From assembly GCA_004123355.1 (NCBI GenBank), contig SCHM01000008.1, positions 739,501 to 803,500 on the forward strand: a stretch of 64,000 nt of DNA, in the 5' to 3' direction. The notes beneath the pieces are model-generated. The model did not search any database, was not told the origin of the DNA, and saw nothing but the letters and a program-made list of their open reading frames with translations. The DNA comes from Amphirosellinia nigrospora. Taxonomy: Eukaryota > Ascomycota > Sordariomycetes > Xylariales > Xylariaceae. Shown in pieces: positions 50,644 through 63,449 of this stretch; position 1 is the stretch's first letter; every line of letters begins with the position of its first letter. Both the position numbers and the translations under genes were made by a program.

Positions 50644-52056
50644 CTTCGGTAAGGAAAGGCCGGACTTTTAAAGGGTTATTTTCTAGCTATTACGTAAATC
50701 TTTTTTGTTAAAGTTATAAACGGTATAAAATTAGCTTTGTTTAACGCTTAGTTAATGTAAGTAATTATTAAAGCTAGGACCTTGTTATAAACTTAAGCGG
50801 GGGGTTATTATAAAGCTTTTTAGCTTTGTTTAGTTAAAGTTAGTTTAATTTTTTTGCAAAAATAGTTGTTAGGTTTATTATTTTAATACGGGTTGCTAGT
50901 AATAAAAACCCTTAATTATATAATAAATACTATTATAAAATATACTAATATAATAAGAGGCTATGTAATTATATTGTGGTATATGGGAGGTATAAAAAAA
51001 TCTTACCTTTTTTCTTTTTTTTTTTTTTTCCCTTTTTTTTTTTTTTTTTTTTTTCCCTTTTTTAAAAACGTTTTTATTTTTTATTTTTAAAGCTAGCTTA
51101 ACTGCTTTTACTAAAAAAAAAATTTTACCTAGAATTTTTTTCTATTAAAGGTTAAAAATTATATTAAATTAAAATAATTAAAAAAATAATATAAATTAAG
51201 GCAAAGGTTATTTTATAATAATGCTTAAGATTTATTATAAGGTAAGTATTATAAGGTAAGCGTAGCGAAGTTAGCCTAGCTAATAAACGTTAATTATATT
51301 GTGATTATAAGTATTAATAAATAAGTTATATATTGGTTAAAAAGTATTTAGCTACTAGAATTATTAGCCCTTTAATTTTAATAATAAACTATAATTAACT
51401 TTTTATATAATATATTTAAGTAAAAATATAACGATAGTTTAATATATATAAATAAAAATATAAGCTTAAAAGTATAGAAAATAATAATAAATGAGGACTA
51501 TATTACGTATTTAAATTTAAATAAGAAAAATATTACGTTATATTATTAATGTTATTAAATTTTAGTAAAAGGATTTATATAATTTCTTAGTATATATTTT
51601 AAAAAGTATTATAATATTAGTATAAAGGATTTTAACGTTTATTATTTTAAATAGTTGTTAGCTAGGATTAAAATTAATATAGTTTTTATATTTTTAAAAG
51701 ATTTTATTACGTTAATTATAAGCTCGGCGATTTTTCGGCGAAAAAAAATAGAATAATAATAGTTACGGACTTAGGTAGGTTGCGCGTTGTTATATTTCTT
51801 TGTTTTTTAATTTATAGCTTTAAAAATGCGTAGCTTATGTAAATATTGCTTTTAAATCGGCGGCGTTATTTAATATATAGAATTATTTAATAAGTAGCGA
51901 TATATATAAGCTTACAATAATTATTAATTGTAAAACGATTTAAAATAAACTTATAAGCTTGTAAGTTTTTTTATGTTTAATATATTAGTTATATTTAGTA
52001 GTAGCCCTATTAGAAAAATATTCGCAACTTAAAAAGGGCCGCTTTTTATTTAGCTT
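50644..52056. other. Partly RIP-spared DNA between LTRs
   Basis: Composition is intermediate, with words such as AAAGGCCGGACTTTTAAAGG (about 50,658) and GCGGGGGGTTATTATAAAGC. It also contains a C/T-rich tract at about 51,004-51,062. A 65-residue open frame (50,893-51,090) overlaps that tract and is not a credible gene. The region may be host sequence trapped between transposons or a younger insertion with fewer RIP cycles. Confidence 0.45.
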
Positions 52057-52258
52057 TGTTAGATTTAATAATATGTATATATTGATCTATTTATATATTG
52101 TTACCAAGCTTAATTAAGGTATTTTTAGTATAAAGTACTTAATGGGAACATAGCCACTAATTAAGCCTTAACGCACTGCCATATATATTAAATAAGTAAC
52201 CTGTGGTGATTTATTTAGTGATATATAGCTAGATTATTAGTTAATGCGTAATCTAATA
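52057..52258 (-). mobile_element. Solo LTR of family A, inverted, with target-site duplication
   Basis: This 202-bp piece begins TGTTAGATTTAATAATATG and ends AATCTAATA on the plus strand, so it is inverted relative to the pair at 43.5/50.5 kb. It is flanked by AGCTT (52,052-52,056) and AGCCT (52,259-52,263), a 5-bp duplication with one C/T difference. It is the least mutated of the three LTRs and gives the best view of the family's ends. Confidence 0.85.
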
Positions 52259-52597
52259 AGCCTTGCCTTTGCGGTAATACTTAATAGTTTATGTTTGTAA
52301 ATAATAAAAACAAAAATTTTTACTGGCTAAGACTAGAGTATATACTAGTATTATCGAAAATAAAAAAGAAGTAAGAAAAAAATAATATGTAACGTTTAAT
52401 TAAAAAATTTAAAAATCTAGTAATTAAGGCGGAAAACTATAAAAACGCGGGTAAAAATAGTAAATATTAATAGCGTAAAGCTAAGGATAATTTATATCGA
52501 TATTAAAACTTTTGTTTTAATAATTAATAAAAAGATTTTTTTTAATTTTATAAAGAATTTTATATAATGTTTAAAGTATTAATAATAAAAAAATATA

Positions 52598-52755
52598 ATA
52601 TTTTATATTTGTTAGTTTTATTTTAAGCGCTATAAAGAAAAAAATTTTTTTTTAAAATATTTTATGTTTGCTAGTTTTATTTTAAGCGCTATAAGGAAAA
52701 AAGTTTTTTTAAAAATATTTTATATTTGCTAGTTTTATTTTAAGCGCCGGACTTT
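52598..52755. repeat. 60-bp tandem repeat, three units
   Basis: ATATTTTATATTTGTTAGTT then TTATTTTAAGCGC occurs three times at about 60-bp spacing (GTTAG / GCTAG words near 52,611, 52,670 and 52,728). The units are linked by AAGGAAAAAAGTTTTTT-like spacers. No function is suggested. Confidence 0.7.
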
Positions 52756-52759
52756 TATT

Positions 52760-55700
52760 AAGAATATTAGGTTTAACTAGGCTATAATATTAGCTTATAT
52801 ATATATATATTTCTGTTTATTTTTTAATCTAGATTTTTTTTTCTTTTAAGCTTTAGTTTTATATAATATTTATTATTAATAATATTATTATTATATTTAA
52901 CCTAAATATTAGTTTTTTTATAATAACTTTATATAAAAATATAAATATTAATTATATTTTTTAATTTTATTATTTAATTATTTTTTTTTATTTATAATTA
53001 ATATTATAATAGTAAATATTAAAAATGTTTTTTTTAATTAATTTTTATTAAAGCTTAAATTTATTATATTTGCTAACTAATTGTTATTTTTATATATTTA
53101 AAGTATATTAAGCTAAAAAAGTTTTTAATAAAGTAATATTTAAGCTTTATAATTATAATTAGTTTATAACGTTTATATTAATTATTATTATTTAAAATAA
53201 TATATAAAATAAAATAATAAAAAAGTTTTATTTTTTTTTGTAGGATTTTATATTTTAAAGCTTATAAAAAGTTTTAAGTATATATAATAATTAAATAATA
53301 ATTTATTTTTATATATACGAACAAAAGTATAGTTTTTTATTATTAGGTAATAAAATATGTTAAAATAGCTTTTAGTAAGTTTAAACGTTAAATAAATAAA
53401 AATAAAATAAACTTAGCAAAAAGTATGCGATGTTTTAGAAAAAATAAGTTAGCTAAGAAAAAGCTTATTAAAAAAGCGTTAGGCTTATATTTTTTAATAG
53501 TTTTTATAGCTGTTTTAATTATTAATTATTTTAACCCGATTATAAAATTTCGTTTATAGATTAAGCGTTTTAAAGTTAATTAATAATTTAGCCGTGGGGT
53601 AATTTAAACGTTTATTAAAGGTTTTAAAAAAAGTGTTAATAATAATATTTATTTATTTTTTATATATAGCAAAAAAAACAAAAAAATTTAAAAAGCTAAA
53701 GTTATATTATTTATAGATTATAATTAGTTTTTCGGTAAGGATTTTTTACGCTATAAATAAAATATTTGGCTATATTTGCTTAAAATTTTATTTAGGTAAA
53801 TTATTTTTTTAACCGAAAAGCTATTTATATAAAAAATAAAAACAAAAAAGTTTCGATAATATATTAAACGTTTATAAGATTTTTAATAAAATATTATATA
53901 TTTATTTAAGCTTTAAAAATAGTATAGCTAATATACTAGCGATATAAAACGCTAAAAAAACGTTTATTATAATAAAACTAATATTTTAGTTTTAAAAATA
54001 TTTTATAAAAAAGTTATTTTTTAAAGCATAAAAGTTTAATTAATCGGTTAGCTTTAAAAGGCTAATTTTTTATTATAGATTTAATATATTTATTAAAAAA
54101 CCGAATCGATTTAGTTATAAGTTATTAAAATTAAATAATAATATAGTTTTTATTTAATAAAAGTTTTATAGCTTTTATTAGTTATATATAAGCTATTAAA
54201 ATTAAATAAACGGATATATAATAGTTAAAATTGCGGAAAATAATATATAGTAAATAAAATAAAATATTTTAGAAGTATAATTAGTTTTTATTAACTTTTT
54301 TTAATTCGTTTTATATGTTAAAGTTAATCGAAAGTTTAAAAAATTTATTAAAAAAGTATTGCTAGATCTACGAAATATTGCCGAAAAAGCTTTATCGAAA
54401 TAATTATTTATTTTAAGCGTTTTTATATAAAAAGTTAGGTTTTTTAATTATTAAAAAATATTATTTATTATTAAGGTTTTATATATTTTAATAATTATTT
54501 AAAGCTATTATATATAAACTAAAATAAAGTTTAATTTTAGCTTAATAAATATTAATAAACTAAGCTTTTTAATAAAAAAACTATCGATATATTAAACTTA
54601 TTATTTAGTAAATCTACGTTTTATTAATATTAAGGTTTTTTTTTTAAGTTTTAATAAAATAATAAAAATCCGTATTTTTTTAAAATATAAGCTTAAAATT
54701 AAAGTTATTAAACATAGCTAGTTTAAATAAACTAATATTATTAGTAGCTATTTTAAACGTTTTAGTATATTTTATATTATTAAAATTAAGTATAGTAGCT
54801 TTTATAAATTGCTAAAAAACTTAAACCGGTTAAAGTTACGACTTTTTTAATATTAACTAATTTAGTATCGATATTAGTTAAATTAGTTAAAGCTAAGACT
54901 TTTTTGGTTTTATTTAATTTAGCATTAGTATTTTGAAGTATTATGTTTAGTTTTAAAATAATATAAGAAAAAAGGCCTAAAAATAAAATAAATCGGTTTG
55001 TAAAAAAATTATACTATTTTATTAAACGGGCCAGTAATTTATTAACCAAGGGGTAAATAAAAGTTTTTAAGTTTAATATTTAAATAAAATTACTAAAAAA
55101 ATCTAAACTTTTAAGCTAAATATAAAGTTTAAAATAAACTAATTTAAAAAAAAAATAAAAAATACTAGTAAAATTATTTATAAGTTAAAAAAAAGTAAAA
55201 TAGCTAAAATAATTTAGCAAATAATAATAAAATTCCTAAATATAGCTAATAAAATAATTATTAAAATAAAAAAAATATACTTATTATTATTAAACGTTTT
55301 TTAAAAGAATTATAATAAAAGTAGCTTTAAACACTAAAGATATTTTATATAATACGATCTAAATATAAACGGATTAAATTTTAGCGATTATTAGCCCTTT
55401 TAAAATTAAGCTATTATTAGGTTAAAACAGCTATTTCGTGCAATATATCGTACTACCCGGCTATAAATAACATAAATACAAGTTAATGCTTTTAAAAGTA
55501 GCTTAGCTTTATATTTATATACTAAAAGATCTTGATTAAAAAATAATAAAAAATAAAGGCGCGTTAGCAAACGTTTTAATAACGTTTTTTTAAATAAACA
55601 AAGATTATATTATTATTATATTAAATTATATATATATAAATATATAATAAGTTATTTAGTTAAATTATATTAAATTAATTAAACGACCGATTAATAATAA

Positions 55701-55915
55701 CGGTTGTTTAGTTTATTATTTATTGTTTGTTATTTATTATTTATTATTTATTATTTATTGTTTGTTATTTATTATTTGTTATTTATAAGTAGCTTAAAGG
55801 GATAAAAGCATATAGATTAAATTATTTGTATTATATAAAAGTTAAAAATAAAAAATATTTTAAAAAAATAAGATTTTAGCATAAAACTAATATTATTTAA
55901 TAAAGTAAAGTTAGA
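52760..55915. other. RIP-degraded DNA of unassigned origin
   Basis: Frames with Gln-type stops around 53,300-55,000 on the plus strand suggest an old coding region, but I recognise no domain. A heptamer-like microsatellite (TTATTTA/TTGTTTA/TTGTTAT words) spans about 55,715-55,790. Confidence 0.5.
55715..55790. repeat. 7-bp-type microsatellite
   Basis: Repeated TTATTTA, TTGTTTA and TTGTTAT words, about ten units, ending in TTATTTATAAGTAGC. Confidence 0.75.
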
Positions 55916-56397
55916 AATAATAATATAATTTTAATAAATATATTATAAATATAAATAAGCTTATTTTAGTAAAAAAAATATTTTTTTTTATTAATAATAA
56001 AACTAAAACTACTTATAATTATCGTTTTAATAGTTTTTTAACTTTTTAGTTTATATTTATTGCTTTAATAACTTTTATTAATAGCTAGGTTCGAACGATT
56101 AATCGTTTATACTATATTATTAATAAGTTTTAATTTTTATTTAATATTTAATTGTTTTTTTAAAAATAACGTTCGATTAATAGGTTAAACGATTTAATTA
56201 CTATATAAATAATTATAGTTAGTTTAAAAAAACATAAAATTTATATAAATAGTATTTAAAGCTTTAAAGTAAAAATTAAAAAGTTAGCTATAAAAAAATA
56301 AATTAAAAATATTAATATAAATATTATAAATATTATAATTAAAGTTATTTTTATTAAAAAATATTAAGTTTATAAATAAAAAAAATATTAAATATTT

Positions 56398-56590
56398 ATT
56401 TTTTTAAATAACGTTTTAATATTAATATATAAAAAATAAATAAAAAAGCTAAGCAAATAGCTAAATAAACGAATTAAATTAAATATACTTATTTAAATAA
56501 AAATCCGATTTGTTTATTTAGTTATTTATTTAGTTTGTTTTTTTACTTTTTATATACTATAAGTAGTACTAAAATGCTATTTAAAAAAAT
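56398..56590. mobile_element. Palindromic MITE-like element, second copy
   Basis: TTTTTAAATAACGTTTTAAT on the left pairs with ACTAAAATGCTATTTAAAAA on the right. It sits at the same place in E as the copy at 14,251-14,443, so the insertion predates the duplication of E. Confidence 0.65.
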
Positions 56591-56691
56591 AAACGGCTAA
56601 AAGCTAATAATAATATATATTTATAAAAGCGTAAAAAAATAAATATTTAACTTATTTTAAAAAACTTATAAAAATATATATAAATTATTAA

Positions 56692-56841
56692 TGCTAAAAT
56701 AAAAAATATATAAACGTACTATTAACTATTTATTTACTATTTATATTAAAATAATAAAATAATTTTATTTATATATACAATAAATATTTATACTTTTATA
56801 TAATATTTATAATAACTTTTTAACTTAATATTATTTTAGCA
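56692..56841 (-). mobile_element. Solo LTR family B in inverted E, with ATTAA duplication
   Basis: It begins TGCTAAAATAAAAAATATAT and ends TTAATATTATTTTAGCA (150 bp), keeping the TG and CA ends. It is flanked by ATTAA at 56,687-56,691 and 56,842-56,846, the complement of the TTAAT flanks of the 14,000 copy. This is one insertion inherited by both copies of E. Confidence 0.85.
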
Positions 56842-57284
56842 ATTAAATATATTTAGTTTATTTTTTTTATTATTATAAAATAGTTTTTATATTTTTTTTA
56901 AGCGTATTTTTAATTGCTATATTAAACTAATTTTTTTTTTTTAAATCCTAAAAATATTATTTATTATAAAAACTTTATAGTTAAAAAGTCCTTTTTTATT
57001 TATAATATTTTATATTAATCTAAAAGTTTAATAATAATAATTTGCCCTAAAACTTATTAATAAATTTGCTATATTTTTAAGTTTTAATATAAAACTTATT
57101 ATTATAATTAATATAGCTTTTTTAACTATTAAATTAACTAATATATAAAAATTTTCGAAAAAATTATCCGGTTTTATAAAATCTTTATTATTTAAATTAA
57201 CTTAAATATAAGTTAAATCGTTAAAATTATTTTTTTTTTAAAAAATTTAAAACTATAATAGCTTTTAAGCTTATAAAAGCTAAT

Positions 57285-57860
57285 ACTTTAAAAATTAAAG
57301 CTTTTAAGTTTATAATAGCTATAATAGCTAATACTATTAATATTAGAACCGTTAAGCTTATTAAAACCTATATTGTTCTAGCTACTACTTTAAAAACTAT
57401 TATTATTTTAATAAGCTTTAAAAGTTTAATTTTCTACCGGCTTTTAAAAACCAATGCTTTAAAAATTAAAGCTTCCGGGTTTATAATAGTTATAATAACT
57501 AATACTATTAATATTAAAACTATTAAGCTTATTAAAGCTTATATTGTTTTAGCTATTGCTTTAAAAATTACTATTATTTTAGCTATTGTTTTAAAGACTA
57601 CTATTGTTTTAATAAGCTTTAAAGGTTTAATTTTCTACTAGCTTTTAAAAGCTAATGCTTTAAAAATTAAAGCTTTTAAGCTTACGATAGCTATAATAGT
57701 TAATACTATTAATACTAGGACTGTTAGGCTTATTAAGCTTATATTATTTTAATTACTGCTTTAAAAACTATTATTATTTTAGCTACCGCTTTAAAAACTA
57801 CTATTATTTTAATAAGCTTTAAAAGTTTAATTTTTTACTAGCTTTTAAAAGCTTTAAATA
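57285..57860. repeat. Tandem triplication of a 170-200-bp module
   Basis: Three units each contain TTTAAAAATTAAAG (about 57,287, 57,458 and 57,659), an AATACTATTAATATTA stretch, and AATAAGCTTTAAAAGTTTAA before a TTCTACTAGC-like end. The other E copy has one unit (about 13,335-13,560). This is either an expansion here or a contraction there. Confidence 0.75.
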
Positions 57861-58299
57861 ATTTAAAATTATAAAAAAATATTTTTTTAATAAATATAAT
57901 TTAAAATATATTATATAGTACTTATTATAAATTAAATATATATAACTAAAATACTTATAATATACTAGTACTATTTTTAATAATATAAATATATTATACT
58001 ATTTTTATTAATATTTTTATTAAAACTATTATTAAAGCTATAGCTAAAGCTATTATTAAAGCTACTATTAAAAATATTATTAAAACTATTATTAAAAATA
58101 TCGCTAAAGCTACTATTAATACTATTATTAATGTTTTTATTAATATTATTAGCAGTATTTATTATATTTTTATTTTTATATTTATATTATTTTTATATAA
58201 TTATAATAGTTAAATATAATTTTAAATAACGAATTTTTTAGTTATTATTTCGATAGTTGTTTTAATTATTATTTTAATTTAAAATATAAAGCTTTTTCG

Positions 58300-58865
58300 A
58301 CCGATTTTTATAATAAGTTTTAGGACGATTTTTTTAGCGATTTTTAAAACAACTTTTTTAGCGACTTTTAAAATAACTTTTAAGATAATTTTTAAGATAG
58401 GTTTTTTAGCAATTTTTAGGATAATTTTCGGGATAAGTTTTTTAGCGACTTTTAAAATAAATTTTTTAGCGATTTTTTTAGTAATTTTTTTAATAACTTT
58501 TAAAGTAACTTTTAAGATAAGTTTTTTAGTAATTTTTTAATAATTTTTAAAGCAATTTTTAAGATAAGTTTTTTAATAAGTTTTTTAATAACTTTTAAAG
58601 CGATTTTTAAAATAAATTTTTTAGCAACTTTTTTAATAACTTTTAAAGCGATTTTTAAAATAAATTTTTTAATAACTTTTTAGCAATTTTTTTAATAATT
58701 TTTAGAATAATTTTTAAATAAATTTTTTAGCAACTTTTTTAATAATTTTTAAAGCAACTTTTAAAATAAGTTTTTTAGCAACTTTTTTAATAACTTTTTA
58801 ATAATTTTAAAATAACTTTTAAAATAAATTTTCTAGTAATTTTTTAAGCGGCTTTTTTAATTAAT
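58300..58865 (-). repeat. 12-bp tandem repeat, inverted copy
   Basis: This is the reverse complement of the 12,318-12,865 array (AACTTTTTTAATAACTTTTA-like words), with a few single-base losses that break the 12-bp phase. It therefore does not keep one frame open as the first copy does. Confidence 0.75.
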
Positions 58866-59099
58866 ATTATATTTTTGCTTTTATATAAAATTACGCTATA
58901 TAAATAATTATATATTAAAGTTTTATTAAATAGTAATATAATAAATAATAATAATAATAATACTAAAACTAGAATAAATTTTTAATATTATATTATATAT
59001 AATAAAATAAAAAAAATTAAAAAAAAAATTCTTATATTATAACTAACTATTTAAAGTAAATATTAGTTAGAAATAATTTTTATTGCTATAAATTTAATA

Positions 59100-61543
59100 G
59101 CGTATTATTTAAAGCTAGTAAAAATTATTACCGGGCAATAATATATACTAAAAAAATATAATTAAGCTTATAAACTTTATAATATATAATTTAAAACTAA
59201 TAAAAACTATTAATAAATTATAATATATAGCGCATAAAATATATTATTATAATAAGCTATATAAAAATAAGTTTATAAAGTATAATTAAGCTTATAAGCT
59301 TAGTAATATATAATTTAAAGCTAATAATAATTATTAGCGGGCTATAATATATAGCGTATAAAGATATATTATTATAATAAGCTATATAAAAATAAGTTTA
59401 TAAAATATAATTAAGCTTATAAGCTTAATAACATATAATTTAAAGCTAATAATAATTACTAGTAAGTTATAATATATAATATATAAAAATATATTATTAT
59501 AATAAACTATATAAAATAAGTTTATAAAGTATAATTAAGTTTATAAGCTTAATAACGTATAATTTAATATTAATAATAACTATTAATAAGTTATAATATA
59601 TAGTATATATATTTAATTAAATAAATTTAATAAAAATAGTAATAAAAAATAGTAAAAATTAATATATATAAACTTTATAATAATATAAGTTTAATAAGCT
59701 AAATTAAAAAAAACTATTTAAAATAATTTTAATATATTTTAAAACTTATTAAAGTAGTTTTATTATTAAATTTATTTAGTTTAAACAGTTAGTTTTTTTA
59801 TATATTTATTAACTTTATTTAGTTTTAAAATATAAAATAAAAGTTTTTTATTTAGTTAAACTATTTCTAAAAAAAATTTATATAGTAAATAAATTAATAT
59901 AATTTATAAAACTTATATTTTTGCGAGTTTTTTAAAAATTTAATTTAAAAAAATTTTTATTTTATTTTTTATATAAAATAACGTATTTATTAAGCTATTT
60001 TTATTTATATATTAAGCTATTATTAAAACTTATTAAACTTTTAAAAACTATTTAATATTAAAATTTATATAAAGGGTTTTTTTATAAAATTTAATATTTT
60101 TAAAAAAGTTTTAGCTTTATATAAAAAGGTTAATTTTATAACTTAGTTTTTTTAACGAATATTTATTATATATTAGTATACCCGGGCTTGTTCGATATAT
60201 TTTTTAAATAGTTATTAAATAATATTAAATATACGATTTTAGTTTTTTTTTTTGCGGAGTTATTTAGGTTATAGTTTAAAATATTAAATAATAGTGCTAA
60301 CTAAAGGGTAAATCTTTTAAGGTAGGTTTTCTAGGGTAAGTTTTTTAAGGTAAGTTTTTTAAGGTAAGTTTTTTAAAGTAAGTTTTTTAAGGTAAGTTTT
60401 TTAAGGTAAGTTTTTTAAGGTAAGTTTTTTAAAGTAAGTTTATTTACGTTTATTAAGTTTATTATAGCTATAGCGCTTAATTTTATTAATATTTTTATAA
60501 AGTAAGTTTTTTAAAGTAAATTTTTTAAAATAAGTTTGCTTGTGCTTATTAAGTTTATTATAGCTATAGCGTTTAATATTATTAACTTTTTTTTAGGGTA
60601 GCTTAATTTTTAAGTATATAATAACTAGATAAAAAAAGCTTTATAATTATAATAAGTTTTTAACTGCTAAAATAAAAAGTATATAAGCATATTATTTAGC
60701 TATTTAACTATATAATAAAATAAATAAAATAATTTATTTATATATAATAAATGTTTATATTTTTATATAATATTTGTAGTAATTTTTTAATTTAGTATTA
60801 TTTTAGTATTTTTGCTTAAAAAAATATTATAAATTTAAATAATTTATTTGTTTTTATTAATTAATTAACTAAAAAATTTATATTATAAGTTATAAATTTT
60901 TAAAAGTAAAAGATTTTTATAGTTTTTATATTCGTAGTTTTTATAGTTTTTATATTAGTTAGTTATATTAATTATAATTAAATTATTTGTTTTATTAATT
61001 AAATATTTTAAAACTTTATTGTTTATTTTTATTAATATTATTATTAAATATAAATATAGTTTTTTAATATTTAATATAATTTTTTTTTTGTTTTAAGTAA
61101 TAAAAAAAATAGTAGCTTTTATAATTGTTAGATTAAATAGTTATAAAGTTATTAAAATTATATATATTAAGTTTTTATATATATAAATAAAAATGTTATA
61201 GCTTTTATTGTTTTTTTTATTTTATTAGTTAATTTAATATATAAGTTAATAAATTTTTTTAAATTTTATAATAATTTTTTTAATAAAATATATATTTTAT
61301 AATTTAGTTTTAGTTTTAATTATAATTAGCGTTATTAAAAATAGTTAAGCTATTATTTTAATTTTTTTTATAATATATTAATATTAGCTTTATTTTTTAT
61401 AATTTGTTTTTTTGCCGGGTTTTTTTATATAATTATTAATATTTTTATTAATTAATAAATATATTTTAAAAAGGTATAGCGTATGTTTAAAGCTATTTAA
61501 GTAGTTAGTTTAATAGTTTATAAATATTATTAATTTTACGAAG

Positions 61544-61575
<32 letters not shown>

Positions 61576-63040
61576 TTTATTAACGTTTATTTTAAGCTAA
61601 TTATAACTAACTACCGAAAGTTTAACTATAACTATAAAGCTTTTAAGCGGCTAGCTTTATAGCCGTTTTTATATAATTATTTTTAATTTATATTTAAATA
61701 AATAATAGCTATTTATATTTATTTAATAAAAAAAATAAATAATAAATAAAATAAAACTAATAAGCTTTATTTTAGTATTATTTATAAAAAATATAGCTTA
61801 AAATATTTAAAAGCTATATTAAATTATTATTATATTAAAAAAATTTATACTTTTTTATAGCGTTTATATTTAAAAGTTTTTATGTTTTTTTTTTATAGTT
61901 ATAAAAAGCAAAAAAAATATATTTTAGTCCGAGCATTAAAATATAGTTTTAGTTTTTTTTTTTTTTGTAGTTATAAATTCGATCATTTTTTTAAATAGTT
62001 TTATAATATTTAGCAAAATTTTAATTTTATTTTTTTACTATAAAGTTAATAATATTTTTTAAAAAAATAATATTTTTTAAAATTTTAAACTTATAAAACT
62101 AGTTAATATTTTAGCTAATATAATAAATCCGGCCTATAAAAATATATTATATATTATTTTTTGTCCGATTTTTTTTATTTTATTATTTAATATAAGCGTA
62201 TTTTAAATCGGTTGTTTTTTAAAAAATAGCTTTAAAGCAAAAGTTAAAAAATAATTAGCTAGCTATTTAGTTGGCCAGCTTATTACTTAAAATATTTATA
62301 GCTAAAAATTAATAAATATTATTATTTAAAGAACGTAATAATAAGCTTTTAAATTTTATAAAATAATAACTAAAACTATATAAAGTTTTATTAAATAAAA
62401 AATAAAAATTAAATATATTTAAAATATATATATATAAATAAAAAAATAAGCTAAAATATATTATAAAAACTACTAAAATATTTTTAAAACGCTAAAATAT
62501 TTAGCATTAAAAATTTTATTTTTATAAATTATTTATTATTTTAATATAAAATAACTTTATTTATATATATTATAAGCTTTAAAAAATAAAAACGTTTTTA
62601 AAATTATTAAAATAAACAAATAAAATAAAGTTGCTTTATTTTTATTTATAAAAAATAAATTCGGCTTAAGCTATATATTTTTTAAACTTTAGTTTTTTAT
62701 TAAAAACAACGTTCGCAAAAAGAAAAAAAAATATAAAAAATAGTTTATAAAGCTTTAAATAAAAAAAGCAATTTTTTATAAAATAAAAAACATTTAAAAA
62801 TATTAACAATTTATATAGCTATAAGCTAAAAATAATTAAATTATACGATTTTAATAACGCTTGCTTATAAAAAAGCTTATTTTATAAATAGCCGTAGCGT
62901 AAAAAATAGTACGCTAAATAAAGGCGACCGCTTTAGTAATAATATTTAAAGCGCTATATATTTTAGCTACTAGCGAAGTAAAGCTTGCTATTGCTTTAAA
63001 AAAGTGGCGTTAAATACCTAGGTATTATACTATAATTTAG
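59100..63040 (-). mobile_element. Element E2, copy 2, inverted
   Basis: This is the reverse complement of 38,820-42,650. It contains the 121-bp array (59,150-59,610), the minisatellite (60,300-60,600, heavily RIPped here), the family-B LTR (60,665-60,808), an A/T tract (about 61,550-61,570) and the coding relic to about 63,040. Similarity fades near AATACCTAGGTATTATAC (about 63,015-63,035). Mutation load differs along the element from that of copy 1. Confidence 0.7.
60665..60808 (-). mobile_element. Family-B LTR in inverted E2
   Basis: TGCTAAAATAAAAAGTATAT to TATTATTTTAGTA, 144 bp. No target-site duplication. It is positionally equivalent to the LTR at 41,083-41,225. Confidence 0.65.
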
Positions 63041-63059
63041 TAGGGCTAGTAACTATAAA

Positions 63060-63420
63060 TAAACTATTAATTAATAGTTAAAAATGTTTAACGTATTAAC
63101 TAAAATAAATATTAAGCGACTATTTGCGAAAATAAACAGTTTAATATATTAAACGTTAATGCGCGCGTAAATATTAAAGATTTTAAGCGTTAAAATTATT
63201 AGCGTTAAAATAATTTTACGTTAATAAATTTTAACGTTTAAAATTATTAACGTTAATAATTAATTTAACGTTATAACGGTTTAGCGTTAAAAATTATTAG
63301 CGTTAAAAAATAAGTTAACATTAAGTTATTTAATTATTAATAAAAGTTAACATTAACGTTAATTAAACGTTAATTAAACGTTAAAAATATTAAACGTTAA
63401 AAACTATTAAATATTAATAT
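63060..63420. repeat. Cluster of AACGTT / TTAACGTTAA words
   Basis: About 360 bp in which TTAACGTTAA, AACGTTAA, TTAGCGTTAAAA and TTAACATTAA words recur roughly every 10-25 bp on both strands. Most cytosines here lie in CG or AACGTT context. The spacing is irregular, so it is not a simple tandem array. It begins near GCGACTATTTGCG (63,116) and ends at AAACGTTAAAAACTATTAAA. Function unknown. Confidence 0.65.
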
Positions 63421-63449
63421 TTATTATAATGCTTTATAATTATAACGTT

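Larger units (their letters stand above)
55920..59090 (-). mobile_element. Element E, copy 2, inverted
   Basis: This is the reverse complement of 12,068-14,930 with the same internal order. It contains the palindromic element (56,398-56,590), the family-B LTR with its ATTAA duplication (56,692-56,841), the coding relic (about 57,000-57,200), the 170-200-bp module, the 12-bp array (about 58,300-58,860) and the shared end at 59,081-59,090. It is about 300 bp longer because the module at 57,285-57,860 is present three times instead of once. Its right end abuts the inverted E2 copy near the E2 121-bp array, so E probably inserted at or near that place. Confidence 0.75.

Noticed and set aside
50893-51090. 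65-residue open frame with a Phe-rich stretch
   Set aside because: It is created by a T-rich tract; no homology pattern and no flanking gene structure.
63060-63420. Telomeric repeat array
   Set aside because: Words are irregularly spaced, on both strands and not TTAGGG-like. Kept only as an unexplained cluster.
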